Shown: positions 17,664 to 27,467, numbered from the stretch's first letter. The stretch: DNA of 58,475 nucleotides from Bacillota bacterium (GCA_023389275.1 JAEWEN010000114.1:1-58475); one strand, 5' to 3'. The notes: a model not told the origin generated them from the letters alone. Made by a program: numbers and translations.

Positions 17664-18584
17664 TTACTTACTTAGTCCAGCTTGCTTCATTACTTCTTCA
17701 GCAAAGTCTTCTTCTTTCTTTTCGATTCCTTCACCTTTTTCAAATCTAGTGTATTTAACAACCTTAATATCTGAACCTTGTTCTTTAGCTTGTTTTTCAA
17801 CAAATTTAGCTATTGAATAGTCTTGATCTCTAATCCAAAGTTGCTCTAAAAGACATACTTCTTTAAAGTATTTGTTGATTCTTCCTTCAACCATTTTTTC
17901 AACAACTTTTTCTGGTTTTCCATCATTAAGAGCTTGTTGTCTGTAGATTTCTCTTTCTTTTTCAAGAACATCTTCAGAAACGTCTTCTCTTGATAGGAAT
18001 AACGGATTTGATGCAGCAACTTGAAGTGCTATTTCTTTAGCAGCAGATTCTGATTGCTCAGTTTTAGCTGAATCAAGTTCAACCATAACAGCTATTCTTC
18101 CGCCACCGTGGATGTATTGAGCAAGTACCCCTGAAGTTTCATATCTATCAAATCTTCTAATTGACATGTTTTCTCCAAGTTTAGCTATTAATCCAGTAAC
18201 AGCATCTTTAACAGTCATGTTTTCATCTGCAATATATTTTTCTTCTAATAGTCCTTCAACATCAGCAGCTGATGATAAAGCAGCTTGCTTAGCCATGTTT
18301 TTAACAAGTGTTATGAAGTCGTCATTTTTAGCAACGAAGTCTGTTTCACAGTTTACTTCTACAACTGCACCTTTTGTTCCGTCTTCATTTATGTATGTTT
18401 CAACAAGACCTTCAGCAGCTACTCTTCCTGCTTTTTTAGCTGCAGCAGCAAGACCTTTTTCTCTTAGTAGCTCAACAGCTTTTTCCATGTCTCCATCAAC
18501 TTCTACTAGAACTTTTTTGCAGTCCATCATTCCTGCTCCAGTTCTTTCTCTTAGTTCGCTAACCATTTTTGCAGTTATTGCCAT
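17664..18584 (-). CDS. tsf: Elongation factor Ts
   Basis: EF-Ts recharges EF-Tu with GTP. The 306 aa protein has the N-terminal UBA-like domain (VSELRERTGAGMMDCKKVL), the TDFVAKND motif, and the EIALQVAASNPLFLSREDV segment. The length is normal. It is cotranscribed with rpsB, separated by a 66-bp spacer that holds a hairpin. Confidence 0.98.
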   Translation of the reverse strand: MAITAKMVSELRERTGAGMMDCKKVLVEVDGDMEKAVELLREKGLAAAAKKAGRVAAEGLVETYINEDGTKGAVVEVNCETDFVAKNDDFITLVKNMAKQAALSSAADVEGLLEEKYIADENMTVKDAVTGLIAKLGENMSIRRFDRYETSGVLAQYIHGGGRIAVMVELDSAKTEQSESAAKEIALQVAASNPLFLSREDVSEDVLEKEREIYRQQALNDGKPEKVVEKMVEGRINKYFKEVCLLEQLWIRDQDYSIAKFVEKQAKEQGSDIKVVKYTRFEKGEGIEKKEEDFAEEVMKQAGLSK

Positions 18585-18611
18585 TATTACTTCCTCCCTT
18601 ATGTTAATAAA

Positions 18612-18642
18612 GGTAAGGGCAAGAAAAGTCTTTACCCTTACC
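18612..18642 (-). promoter_or_regulatory. Hairpin between rpsB and tsf
   Basis: GGTAAGGG and its complement CCCTTACC, with further imperfect pairs, form a stem of about 11 bp in the 66-bp spacer. It is not followed by a good T-run, so I read it as a partial attenuator or processing/stability hairpin. Confidence 0.5.
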
Positions 18643-18650
18643 CTCTATAA

Positions 18651-19349
18651 TTATTCAGCGATTTGCTCACCTTGTCTTCCTTCGATTATAGCATCTGCTA
18701 TTTTACCAGCGATTAGTTTTACCGCTCTAATAGCATCATCGTTTCCTGGTATTACGTAGTCAACTTCATCTGGGTCACAGTTTGTATCTACTATACCAAC
18801 AACTGGAATTCCTAGTGTTTTAGCTTCAGCTACAGCATTTTTTTCTTTTCTTGGATCTACTACGAATAGAACGTCTGGTACTCTAGTCATGTTTTTGATT
18901 CCACCAAGGTTCTTTTCTAGTTTTTCCATTTCATGCTTTAATTTAATAACTTCTTTCTTAGGAAGAAGTTCGAAAGTTCCATCTTCTTGCATTTTTTCAA
19001 GATCCATAAGTCTTTGGATTCTACCTTTGATAGTCTTGAAGTTTGTAAGCATTCCTCCAAGCCATCTTTCGCTTACATAGTGCATTCCACACTTTTCAGC
19101 TTCTTCTTTAACTGAATCTTGAGCTTGCTTTTTAGTACCAACAAATAGTACTTCGCATCCTTCTTGTGAAGCTTCTTTAACAAAGTCATAAGCTTCTTCT
19201 ATTTTCTTAACTGTTTTTTGTAAATCTATTATATAGATTCCATTTCTTTCTGTGAAGATGTAAGCTCCCATTTTAGGGTTCCATCTTCTAGTTTGGTGTC
19301 CAAAGTGTACACCAGCTTCAAGTAATTGTTTCATTGATATTACTGACAT
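18651..19349 (-). CDS. rpsB: 30S ribosomal protein S2
   Basis: The 232 aa protein begins MSVISMKQLLEAGVHFGHQT and contains RWNPKMGAYIF, the VLFVGTKKQAQDSV segment and GIPVVGIVDTNCDPD. All are standard for S2, which joins the 30S subunit late. It has its own promoter about 100 bp upstream and a long leader with a GGAGGTG ribosome site. Confidence 0.98.
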   Translation of the reverse strand: MSVISMKQLLEAGVHFGHQTRRWNPKMGAYIFTERNGIYIIDLQKTVKKIEEAYDFVKEASQEGCEVLFVGTKKQAQDSVKEEAEKCGMHYVSERWLGGMLTNFKTIKGRIQRLMDLEKMQEDGTFELLPKKEVIKLKHEMEKLEKNLGGIKNMTRVPDVLFVVDPRKEKNAVAEAKTLGIPVVGIVDTNCDPDEVDYVIPGNDDAIRAVKLIAGKIADAIIEGRQGEQIAE

Positions 19350-19448
19350 TTTTGCACCTCCAGGTTATTCCTCCGTTACACTCATTTTTCCCAAAGACCA
19401 TAAGGCACCTTTTAAGAAATTATGTAACGTGTGTAATTTACCTTACAA

Positions 19449-19477
19449 AGTATATCATATATTTTTTTATAAGGCAA
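19449..19477 (-). promoter_or_regulatory. SigA-type promoter of rpsB-tsf
   Basis: TTGCCT (19477-19472), a 17-base spacer and TATACT (19454-19449) lie about 100 bp upstream of the rpsB start. No terminator for codY was found in front of it. Confidence 0.7.
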
Positions 19478-19501
19478 TATAATATAGTCTATAAAATTAA
19501 T

Positions 19502-20284
19502 TTAGTTTTTAAGCTTTTCTAATTCTTCAAGAAGCTTGTCATTTAATATTTTTATATGTGTTCCCTTCATACCAAGTGATCTTGATTCAATAACACCAGC
19601 ACTTTCAAATTTTCTTAGTGCATTAACAATAACTGATCTTGTAATTCCAACTTTATCTGCTATTTTACTAGCAACTAAAAGTCCTTCTGTTCCATCAAGT
19701 TCACTAAAGATACGCTCAACTGCTTCAAGCTCTGAGTAAGAAAGTGTTCCTAAAGCAAGTTGTACAACAGCTTTCTTTCTAGCTTCTTGTTCAATTTCAT
19801 CATGTCTTGATCTAATAACTTCCATTCCAACAATAGCAGCGCTATATTCTGCAAGAACTAAATCATCATCGCTAAATTCTTCTTCATATCTTACAAGTAT
19901 AAGAGTTCCAAGTCTTTCTCTGTTACCTATAATAGGAATTATCGTTGTAACCTTTTCTGGAGTTTCTACAGCTTCTTCTGAAAGATCAAATCCTAAATAA
20001 TTACTTCCTTTTAAATTAGGATCTGTTTCTGTAATTCCTAAAAGCATAGAGTTATAATCTTCTGGAAACTTACTTTCACCTACTAGTTTACTTTTTAATA
20101 AATCTGCTTCAAATTCATCTTTTATTCCGTATCCTAATATTTTACCTTTTCTGCTAGCCACATAAACATTGCAATTCATAACTTCGCTTAAAGTTTTACA
20201 AATATCTGAAAACATAACCGCTTCTGTTGCTGTTTTTTGTAATATTCTATTTAGTCTTCTTGTTTTTTCTAATAGTGATGACAT
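19502..20284 (-). CDS. codY: GTP- and branched-chain-amino-acid-sensing global repressor CodY
   Basis: The 260 aa protein has the normal CodY length. The N-terminal GAF-like effector domain (about 1-155) is followed by a winged helix-turn-helix with the near-invariant ASKIADKVGITRSVIVNALR. CodY senses Ile/Leu/Val and GTP and represses nutrient-stress, toxin and sporulation genes in Clostridia. It sits alone between topA and rpsB, whereas in Bacillus it follows clpQY. The ATG at 20284 follows GGAGG. Confidence 0.98.
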   Translation of the reverse strand: MSSLLEKTRRLNRILQKTATEAVMFSDICKTLSEVMNCNVYVASRKGKILGYGIKDEFEADLLKSKLVGESKFPEDYNSMLLGITETDPNLKGSNYLGFDLSEEAVETPEKVTTIIPIIGNRERLGTLILVRYEEEFSDDDLVLAEYSAAIVGMEVIRSRHDEIEQEARKKAVVQLALGTLSYSELEAVERIFSELDGTEGLLVASKIADKVGITRSVIVNALRKFESAGVIESRSLGMKGTHIKILNDKLLEELEKLKN

Positions 20285-20380
20285 AATAATTTATCCTCCT
20301 TATAAATAAAGCTATCTAACTTTGTATTTTGTTTCGTCTAAAAATATATTGTTACCATTTAAAATTTTGTTGAAATTAAA

Positions 20381-20410
20381 AGTATAATATATTATCGTCA
20401 AAATTGTGAA
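20381..20410 (-). promoter_or_regulatory. Possible codY promoter
   Basis: TTCACA (20410-20405), an 18-base spacer and TATACT (20386-20381) lie about 100 bp upstream of codY in the 240-bp gap after topA. I saw no clear CodY box (AATTTTCWGAAAATT) in this gap. Confidence 0.4.
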
Positions 20411-20526
20411 AAAACACATAATTTTTTGAATTGTTTTTAGCAATAGTACAATTTACTTTACCACAAAAAAATTAAATAAGCAATATTTAGTACATTGGAA
20501 AAATTATATTATTTATGAACTTTATA

Positions 20527-22617
20527 TTAATTGTTTTCTTTATCTTTATTTTCAATTTCTATTAATTCTTCATAGTCTTCATTTTTGCATATTAGCTTTG
20601 CTGACTTTTTATTAATCTTTTCATAAAGTGTTTCTCCACATACAGGACACTTCTTATTTGTAGGCTTGTTCCAACTAACAAAATCACAATCTGGATAAGA
20701 GCTACATCCATAAAAAGTTCTACCTTTTTTACTTCTTCTAATAACAATTGGAGAACTACACTTAGGACAAGGAACATCTATTTCTTCAAGAATAGGCTTT
20801 GTATTTTTACAATCCGGATAACTAGGGCATGCTAGAAATTTACCATATCTTCCATGTTTTATAACCATATTTTCTCCACACTTATCACAGATTATATCTG
20901 TTACTTCAACCGGCTCTTCTAAACTTATTTTAGCTATTTGCTCTTCAGCAGTTTGTATTAAAGTTTTTAATGGTGAGTAGAAATCATCTACAACCTCTCT
21001 CCATTCTTCTTTTCCTGCTTCAATTTCGTCTAGTTGCTTTTCCATATTAGCTGTAAACTCAGCATCTACAATACTATTAAAGTATTCTATTAATATTTCT
21101 GTAACAATTTCACCAAGTTCTGTTGGAACTAAAGTTTTCTTTTCTTTTACAACATATCTTCTATCAGTAATTGTACTGATTATTGGAGCATAAGTACTAG
21201 GTCTTCCAATTCCGTTTTCCTCAAGGGTTTTAACTAAACTAGCTTCTGTATATCTTGCAGGCGGTTGCGTAAAGTGTTGCTTTGGAAGAAGTTCTTTTAA
21301 AATTAATTTTTCGTTTTCAATTAATTCAGGTAATTTTTTAGACTCATCTTCTTCATCCATTTTATAAGTACTAAGAAAACCTTGAAACTTTATTGTACTT
21401 CCAGAAGCTTTAAATAAATAATTTGAAGATAGTATATTTGCAGAAACTGTATCAAAAATAGCATCGCTCATTTGACTTGCAACAAATCTGCTCCAAATTA
21501 AGTTATATAATTTATATTGATCACTTGTAAGAGAATCCTTTATTTTAGAAGGAGTTCTTAAAACTGAAGTTGGTCTAACTGCTTCATGGGCATCTTGAGA
21601 TGAAGCTTTTGCTTTATGTACTCTTTTGGAAGTAGGTAAATACTCATTACCATATTCATCTTTAATAAAATCTTTAGCCATTTCTTCAGCTTCACCAGAT
21701 ATTCTAGTAGAATCTGTTCTCATGTAAGTTATAAGACCTACTGTTCCCTCTCCTTTAATATCTATACCTTCATAAAGTTGCTGTGCTACAGACATTGTTT
21801 TCTTAGTTGTAAAGTTTATTTTTTTATATGCCTCTTGTTGAAGTGTACTTGTTATAAAAGGTGGTGGTGGAACCCTTTTTCTCTCACTTTTTTTAACTTC
21901 ACTTACAACAAATTCTCCGTTTTTAATATCATTTATAATGTTATTAACTTCCTCTTCATTATTCAAAGAAATCTTTTTCTTATCTTTTCCATAAAACTTA
22001 GCTTCAAATGCTCCACCTTTAGATTTAAGATTTGCAGTTAATGACCAATACTCTTCTGGTATAAACTCTCTTATTTCCTTTTCTCTATCACAAATTAACT
22101 TTACAGCAACAGATTGAACTCTTCCTGCACTAAGTCCCCATTTTATTTTTCTCCATAATATAGGACTTATTTGATAACCAACAAGTCTATCAACTATTCT
22201 TCTTGCTTGTTGGGCATAAACTAAGTTATTATTTATTTTTCTAGGATTTTTAATAGCAGATTTAACAGCTGTTTTTGTAATTTCATTAAACTCTATTCTT
22301 ATGTTTTCTTCTTTATCTAATCCTAATGCATTTGCTAAATGCCATGATATAGCTTCACCTTCTCTATCAGGGTCAGTTGCTAAATATATATTTTTACTTT
22401 TTTTAGCTTCTTTTTTTAATGTACTTAAAATTTCACCTTTTCCCCTAATTGTTATGTATTTAGGTTCATAGTTGTTTTCTATATCAACTCCTATCTGGCT
22501 CTTTGGAAGATCCCTTATATGTCCCATTGATGCATGAACTTTATAATTTTTTCCAAGAAATTTTCCTATGGTTTTAGCCTTAGCCGGCGACTCAACTATT
22601 ACTAGGGACTGAGCCAT
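20527..22617 (-). CDS. topA: DNA topoisomerase I (type IA)
   Basis: TopA relaxes negative supercoils. The sequence has the TOPRIM domain (SLVIVESPAKAKTIGKFLG and DPDREGEAISWH), the active-site region GLITYMRTDSTRIS with the catalytic Tyr, and three C-terminal zinc-ribbon repeats (CDKCGENM, CPKCSSPI, CPVCGETL). The third ribbon lacks a clear final CxxC-type pair. I place the start at ATG 22617 (696 aa) after GGAGG; the open frame extends upstream into dprA without a ribosome site. Confidence 0.97.
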   Translation of the reverse strand: MAQSLVIVESPAKAKTIGKFLGKNYKVHASMGHIRDLPKSQIGVDIENNYEPKYITIRGKGEILSTLKKEAKKSKNIYLATDPDREGEAISWHLANALGLDKEENIRIEFNEITKTAVKSAIKNPRKINNNLVYAQQARRIVDRLVGYQISPILWRKIKWGLSAGRVQSVAVKLICDREKEIREFIPEEYWSLTANLKSKGGAFEAKFYGKDKKKISLNNEEEVNNIINDIKNGEFVVSEVKKSERKRVPPPPFITSTLQQEAYKKINFTTKKTMSVAQQLYEGIDIKGEGTVGLITYMRTDSTRISGEAEEMAKDFIKDEYGNEYLPTSKRVHKAKASSQDAHEAVRPTSVLRTPSKIKDSLTSDQYKLYNLIWSRFVASQMSDAIFDTVSANILSSNYLFKASGSTIKFQGFLSTYKMDEEDESKKLPELIENEKLILKELLPKQHFTQPPARYTEASLVKTLEENGIGRPSTYAPIISTITDRRYVVKEKKTLVPTELGEIVTEILIEYFNSIVDAEFTANMEKQLDEIEAGKEEWREVVDDFYSPLKTLIQTAEEQIAKISLEEPVEVTDIICDKCGENMVIKHGRYGKFLACPSYPDCKNTKPILEEIDVPCPKCSSPIVIRRSKKGRTFYGCSSYPDCDFVSWNKPTNKKCPVCGETLYEKINKKSAKLICKNEDYEELIEIENKDKENN

Positions 22618-22688
22618 ATTAACACCTCCGAAATTATTTTTGTAAACAATAAATGTATTATAAATGAAATGTTCCTGTAAAATCAAGT

Positions 22689-23747
22689 TTAGCATATTGC
22701 ATATTGATTTCCACAAACCTTCTTTACTATGTTAGAACATTCAAGTTTTGTTAAAATAGATAGTATCTTATTTGTAGGTATATTGCAACTTTTGCATATC
22801 TGTTCAAAAGTTTTATTATTTTCTTCAAGGCAAGAAATAACAATGGTTTCATCCTTTGAAAAATCTTTTTTAAAGGATGATTTAATATTAGACAAATTAT
22901 AATCTTCTAATATATCATTTACATCTAAAACTACTTTTGCACCATCTTTTATAAGTTTATTACATCCTATAGAAACAGGGGATGTAATATTTCCAGGAAT
23001 AGCATAAATTTCTTTTCCCTGATCAAGTCCTAAACTTGCAGTTATTAAAGAGCCACTTTTTTCTCCAGCTTCTACTATTAAAACTCCATTTGAAAGTCCA
23101 CTAATTATTCTATTTCTTTCAGGAAATCTGTGTTTTAATGGAGGTTCATCTGGAAAATACTCTGATATTATACATCCCTTTTCTAATATTTTTTCATAGA
23201 GACTTTTATTTGTATTAGGATATGTATATTTAAGTCCACTTCCTATTACTCCACAAGTGATACCACTACCTTCAATTGCTCCTATATGGGCATATGTATC
23301 AACTCCTAGGGCTATACCTGATATTACACATATACCATTTAAAGATATATCTTTTGCTAAAGACTTTGCTACAGTTTTTCCATATAAACTACATCTTCTA
23401 GCTCCTACTATAGAAATACTATTTTCAAAAGAAACGTGGTTTCCTTTTAAAAACAATCCTATAGGTGGTTTATATATGTTTTTTAAGCGAGCAGGATATA
23501 ATTTATCATTAATAAATATATATTTAATACTTTCTTTTTCTAAGTATTTAATGGTATCATGTATATATTTTTCATCTTTAGCTTTTTGCAGCTTTTCAAA
23601 GTCTTTAAAAGAAATTCCTATTTTAAAAAAGTCTTCATAAGTATAATTATACAATTTACTTAGAGAAATTCCTTCATTTAATATATGAAGTTTAGTATTA
23701 ATATCTAATTTTGTACTAGCAAACCATAATTTTTCATAAAGTTCCAT
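22689..23747 (-). CDS. dprA: DNA-processing protein DprA
   Basis: DprA loads RecA on incoming single-stranded DNA in transformation. The 352 aa protein has the Rossmann-like core (SIVGARRCSLYGKTVAK, GIALGVDTYAHIGA, PERNRIISGLS) and a C-terminal winged-helix region (ILSILTKLECSNIV). It lies 71 bp upstream of topA, the usual Firmicutes pairing. It is present in many species not known to be competent. Confidence 0.95.
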   Translation of the reverse strand: MELYEKLWFASTKLDINTKLHILNEGISLSKLYNYTYEDFFKIGISFKDFEKLQKAKDEKYIHDTIKYLEKESIKYIFINDKLYPARLKNIYKPPIGLFLKGNHVSFENSISIVGARRCSLYGKTVAKSLAKDISLNGICVISGIALGVDTYAHIGAIEGSGITCGVIGSGLKYTYPNTNKSLYEKILEKGCIISEYFPDEPPLKHRFPERNRIISGLSNGVLIVEAGEKSGSLITASLGLDQGKEIYAIPGNITSPVSIGCNKLIKDGAKVVLDVNDILEDYNLSNIKSSFKKDFSKDETIVISCLEENNKTFEQICKSCNIPTNKILSILTKLECSNIVKKVCGNQYAIC

Positions 23748-23839
23748 TTATATCTCTCCTATACTTAAAACATTATTTAGATTGTTATCATACAATATAT
23801 TTTTTATTCATAATATGTTACATAATGTTTTAAATAAAA

Positions 23840-23864
23840 AAAGTAGTAGAAAAACTACTACTTT
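23840..23864 (-). terminator. Intrinsic terminator at the end of the FAD oxidoreductase gene
   Basis: AAAGTAGTAG pairs with CTACTACTTT around a 5-base loop, followed by TTTTATTT on the leftward strand. The stem overlaps the last base(s) of the stop codon at 23863-23865. Confidence 0.85.
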
Positions 23865-25101
23865 ATTGATAAATAGAATTTATTGCACATACATATCCTG
23901 ATGCCCATGCCCATTGTAGATTAAATCCTCCACAATCACCATCTATATCTAAAACTTCTCCTGCAAAAAATAGTCCTTTTACTATTTTTGATTCAAGAGT
24001 TTTTGGATTTATATCTTTAACACTTATTCCTCCAGCAGTAACTTGAGAAAATTCCCAACCTGTAGAACCTGAAATTTCAAATTTCCACTCTTTTAATATT
24101 GATACTAGGGAATTTATTTCTTTATTAGTTATGCTACTGCATAAAGCTTTAATATTATTAAATCCTGCATCTTTTAAAACTATTGGAATAAGTTTTTTAT
24201 TAATCATACCTATTAAAGCAAAATCAATAGGTTTAGCTTTAGAATTTGTAAATCTATTTTTTAATAAGCTAAAAAGTTCATCCCTACTATAGTCTTTAAA
24301 CATATCAACTTTTATATAAGGATTTTTGTTTAAATTATATAATTCTAATGCATGTCTACTTAGTTGAAGTATAGGAGGACCTGATATTCCATAGTCTGTA
24401 AATAGAATTTCTCCATTATAGTCCTTAACAACTTTGTCTTCACAAATAATAGATGCATTTCCTATAAACTTAACTCCTTTAATAGCCTTTAATCTATCAT
24501 AGTTTAATTTTAACTGTACTAATGCAGGAAATGGCTCTACTAAATTATGGCCTAAGCTTTTAGCAATTTTATAGCCAATTCCTTTAGAGCCTAATTTTGG
24601 TGAAGACTTTCCTCCAGTAGATATTATAACTTTATCTACATTAAATTTTTCTCCTTTATCTGTTTTAAGTACAAAAGAGTTAGATTTTTTTTCAATTTTT
24701 TCTATAGTTGTAGATACTCTTTCTACAACTCCTAATGATTCAAGTTCAAATCTTAGTACATCTAATATACTTGATGCTTGGTCACTATAAGGATAAACTT
24801 TACCTTCGTCTTCAACTTTACTTAAAATACCAAGCTCTTCAAAAAAATCTATTGTATTTAAAAAATTAAATTCATTTAAAACTGAGTATGCAAATTTAGG
24901 GTTATTCCCATGGTATCTTGATACATCTATAAATTTATTTGTTAGATTGCATCTTCCATTTCCTGTTGCCAATATTTTTTTACCTACTCTATCTAGTTGC
25001 TCAAAAAGCAATACCTCTGCACCAAATCTAGCTGCAAATATAGCCGCTGTTATACCTGAAGCACCTGCCCCTATTATACCTATCTTAATCTTCTTATCCA
25101 A
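23863..25101 (-). CDS. HI0933/BaiN-like FAD-dependent oxidoreductase
   Basis: A 412 aa flavoprotein with an N-terminal dinucleotide-binding motif (GIIGAGASGITAAIFAARFG), the family motif RVGKKILATGNGRCNLTN, and a C-terminal FAD motif GLFFAGEVLDIDGDCGGFNL. The family (YhiN/HI0933, including the bile-acid enzyme BaiN) is widespread, but most members have no known substrate. Calling it BaiN would go beyond the evidence. It is monocistronic, with its own promoter and terminator. Confidence 0.88.
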   Translation of the reverse strand: MDKKIKIGIIGAGASGITAAIFAARFGAEVLLFEQLDRVGKKILATGNGRCNLTNKFIDVSRYHGNNPKFAYSVLNEFNFLNTIDFFEELGILSKVEDEGKVYPYSDQASSILDVLRFELESLGVVERVSTTIEKIEKKSNSFVLKTDKGEKFNVDKVIISTGGKSSPKLGSKGIGYKIAKSLGHNLVEPFPALVQLKLNYDRLKAIKGVKFIGNASIICEDKVVKDYNGEILFTDYGISGPPILQLSRHALELYNLNKNPYIKVDMFKDYSRDELFSLLKNRFTNSKAKPIDFALIGMINKKLIPIVLKDAGFNNIKALCSSITNKEINSLVSILKEWKFEISGSTGWEFSQVTAGGISVKDINPKTLESKIVKGLFFAGEVLDIDGDCGGFNLQWAWASGYVCAINSIYQ

Positions 25102-25146
25102 TTTAACACCCTCTTAAGTTAACTATAAAGTTTTAATCATTTGTTT

Positions 25147-25176
25147 ATTATACTAATACACCTTCTAAGTAGTCAA
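25147..25176 (-). promoter_or_regulatory. SigA-type promoter of the FAD oxidoreductase gene
   Basis: TTGACT (25176-25171), an 18-base spacer and TATAAT (25152-25147), about 45 bp before the start codon at 25101. Confidence 0.7.
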
Positions 25177-25187
25177 ACTTAAAATGG

Positions 25188-25805
25188 TTATATAGACTCT
25201 GTTTTAAGTCCAAAGTTTAATCTTTTCACTTGTCTTGCAGCATATTCACTTGCTTTAGCTAAATTATATACATTTTTTTCATCTACATACTTGTATATAA
25301 AATAAAAAAACTTTTCTCTAAATAATTTATCTTCAATATAAATATCTATATATTTACAAAAAGATAAACTTGATTTTTTTATAGATTTTTTAAGTTCTTC
25401 TTTTTCCTTTAATAAACTTTTAAGCTTATTTAAATCAGAAGCTTCAAGATTTTTTCCTATTTTAGATAATTTAATATTTTTAAATAGCTTAAATGATTTT
25501 TTATATAAAAGATATATTAAATACTCACCTGAAAGTACTAAAACAACCTTTAAAAATGAATCATGTGAATTTAATAAAAAAGCTATATAATATAAATATA
25601 AAATACCTAAAAATAAAGAAGACCAAGCAAGAACTGATTCATATCTACTTTTACTATACTCAATAATACCTTCTATCTTTTTTTCAACATTATACATTTT
25701 ATCAAGTTTTACTTTTAAAGACTCTATTTTTGAGTATATAGAATCTTTATCTGCTGATTTTTTTTTGCCGCATTTAGTGTTTAAGAATATAATTTTATCA
25801 CTCAT
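25188..25805 (-). CDS. Hypothetical membrane protein with coiled coils
   Basis: About 205 aa from ATG 25805, which follows AGGAGG; the frame extends 12 codons further up without a ribosome site. I do not recognise the family. An N-terminal charged coiled-coil (about 20-60) precedes two hydrophobic segments (around 62-80 and 85-105: SSLFLGILYLYYIAFLL and VVLVLSGEYLIYLLY). A second lysine- and glutamate-rich coiled coil follows (about 120-155), then a soluble tail. There is no N-terminal signal peptide. It is divergent from yifB with a gap of about 95 bp. Confidence 0.75.
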   Translation of the reverse strand: MSDKIIFLNTKCGKKKSADKDSIYSKIESLKVKLDKMYNVEKKIEGIIEYSKSRYESVLAWSSLFLGILYLYYIAFLLNSHDSFLKVVLVLSGEYLIYLLYKKSFKLFKNIKLSKIGKNLEASDLNKLKSLLKEKEELKKSIKKSSLSFCKYIDIYIEDKLFREKFFYFIYKYVDEKNVYNLAKASEYAARQVKRLNFGLKTESI

Positions 25806-25899
25806 AAAACTACCTCCTAGTTTATATACAATATATCCCACAATAATTTGTATAAAAAACCTATACTACGGCTACAATCTCCATTAAGGAGATGATTTA

Positions 25900-27426
25900 A
25901 TGATTAGTACTATAAATTCTATATCCTTACATGGAATAGAAGGATTTTTAGTTAAAATAGAAGCTGATGTTCAAAACGGTATACCTTTATTTAATATGGT
26001 TGGCTTACCTGACACCACTATTAAAGAATCTAAAGATAGAATTCGTATATCTATAAAAAATTCAGGCTTTGAGTTTCCAATAGGCAAAATTATAGTTAAT
26101 CTTGCTCCAGCATATCTTAGAAAAGAAGGTCCACATTTCGATCTTCCAATAGCTATTGGAATTCTTCATAATATCGGAACTATAAAAAGCTTTAACTTTT
26201 CAGAATATGCTTTTTTAGGAGAACTCTCATTAAGCGGAAATATAACCTCAGTTGTAGGAGTACTCCCTATGGTTTTAGAAGCTAAAAAAATAGGAATAAA
26301 AAATATAATCATACCCTATGATAATCTTAATGAAACTACATATATTCAAGGAATAAATATATACCCTGTTAAAACATTAAAAGATGTAGTTATGTTATTA
26401 AACAAAGAATATAAAGTTAATCCTATTATTCCATCTGATTTAAATTCTTTATTACAATATAATTTAGATTTTTCTGAAGTAAAAGGTCAATATCTTGCTA
26501 AAAGAGCTCTTGAAATATCTGCTTCTGGAAAACATAATATATTAATGATTGGACCACCTGGTAGTGGAAAAACTATGCTTTCTAAAAGAATACCTACTAT
26601 TTTACCTCCACTTAGTTTAGAAGAATCAATAGAAACTACAAAAATCCACAGTATATCTGGAAAATTTGTAGAAAGTAGTAATTTTATAAATGTACCACCT
26701 TTTAGAGAACCTCATCATACATCTTCATTTCAATCTTTAATAGGCGGAGGATATAATGCTCTACCTGGAGAAATTTCTCTTGCACATAATGGCGTTTTGT
26801 TTCTTGATGAATTCCCTGAATTTAAAAGAGAAACACTTGAGGCATTAAGGGAACCTTTAGAATCAGGAGAAATAGTAATATCTAGGGTTAAAGGCACTTA
26901 TAAATACCCTGCAAAGTTCATATTAGTATCTTGTATGAATCCTTGTAAATGTGGTTACTATTCATATGATTCTATAAATAATAAGTGCAATTGTAATGAT
27001 TATGAAATAAAATCTTACAGAAACAAAATTTCTCATCCACTAGCAGATAGAATAGATATTCACATTTCTGTGGAATCAGTAAGTTTTCAAGATATTAGCT
27101 CAAATAAAACTGAAGAATCATCTAGTGCAATAAGAGATAGAGTTTTAAAGGTACATAAAATTCAAAATATACGTTTTAAAAATGAAAATATTAAGTTTAA
27201 TTCAGAAATGGAGAATAAACACATTAAAAAATATTGCATTTTATCCTCTGAATGTTCCAAATTTTTAGAAAATACTTTCAATAATCTTTCCCTTAGCACA
27301 AGAGCACTTAACAAAGTAATAAAAATATCTAGAACTATTGCTGATATGGAATGTAGTGATAATATTACTATAGACCATATTGCAGAAGCTGTTCAATATA
27401 GAATGTTGGATCGTAAATTTATTTAA
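25900..27426 (+). CDS. YifB/ComM-family Mg-chelatase-like AAA+ ATPase
   Basis: A 508 aa protein of the YifB/ComM family. It has an N-terminal S5/Lon-like domain (NMVGLPDTTIKESKDRIR), a Mg-chelatase AAA+ core with Walker A (IGPPGSGKTML) and Walker B (VLFLDEFPEF), and a C-terminal Mg_chelatase_C domain. ComM is a helicase that promotes branch migration during natural transformation in Proteobacteria; the Firmicutes role is less clear. The CMNPCKCGYY cysteines are usual for the family. It is the first rightward gene of the window, and its ATG follows AAGGAGATGATTTA. Confidence 0.9.
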   Translation: MISTINSISLHGIEGFLVKIEADVQNGIPLFNMVGLPDTTIKESKDRIRISIKNSGFEFPIGKIIVNLAPAYLRKEGPHFDLPIAIGILHNIGTIKSFNFSEYAFLGELSLSGNITSVVGVLPMVLEAKKIGIKNIIIPYDNLNETTYIQGINIYPVKTLKDVVMLLNKEYKVNPIIPSDLNSLLQYNLDFSEVKGQYLAKRALEISASGKHNILMIGPPGSGKTMLSKRIPTILPPLSLEESIETTKIHSISGKFVESSNFINVPPFREPHHTSSFQSLIGGGYNALPGEISLAHNGVLFLDEFPEFKRETLEALREPLESGEIVISRVKGTYKYPAKFILVSCMNPCKCGYYSYDSINNKCNCNDYEIKSYRNKISHPLADRIDIHISVESVSFQDISSNKTEESSSAIRDRVLKVHKIQNIRFKNENIKFNSEMENKHIKKYCILSSECSKFLENTFNNLSLSTRALNKVIKISRTIADMECSDNITIDHIAEAVQYRMLDRKFI

Positions 27427-27427
27427 T

Positions 27428-27462
27428 GATTTGGTAAAGATAAGTTTTATCTTTACCAAATC
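27428..27462. terminator. Bidirectional terminator between yifB and the M18 peptidase
   Basis: A perfect 16-bp stem (GATTTGGTAAAGATAA and its complement) with a 3-base loop lies between two converging genes. Confidence 0.85.
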
Positions 27463-27467
27463 TAATT

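Noticed and set aside
22618..22716. 33-codon N-terminal extension of topA
   Set aside because: It overlaps dprA, has no ribosome site, and the conserved TopA start MAQSLVIVESPAKAKT lies at 22617.
23863..25101. Bile-acid enzyme BaiN
   Set aside because: The family match is clear, but no bai operon genes are present and the family is broad, so the specific role is not supported.
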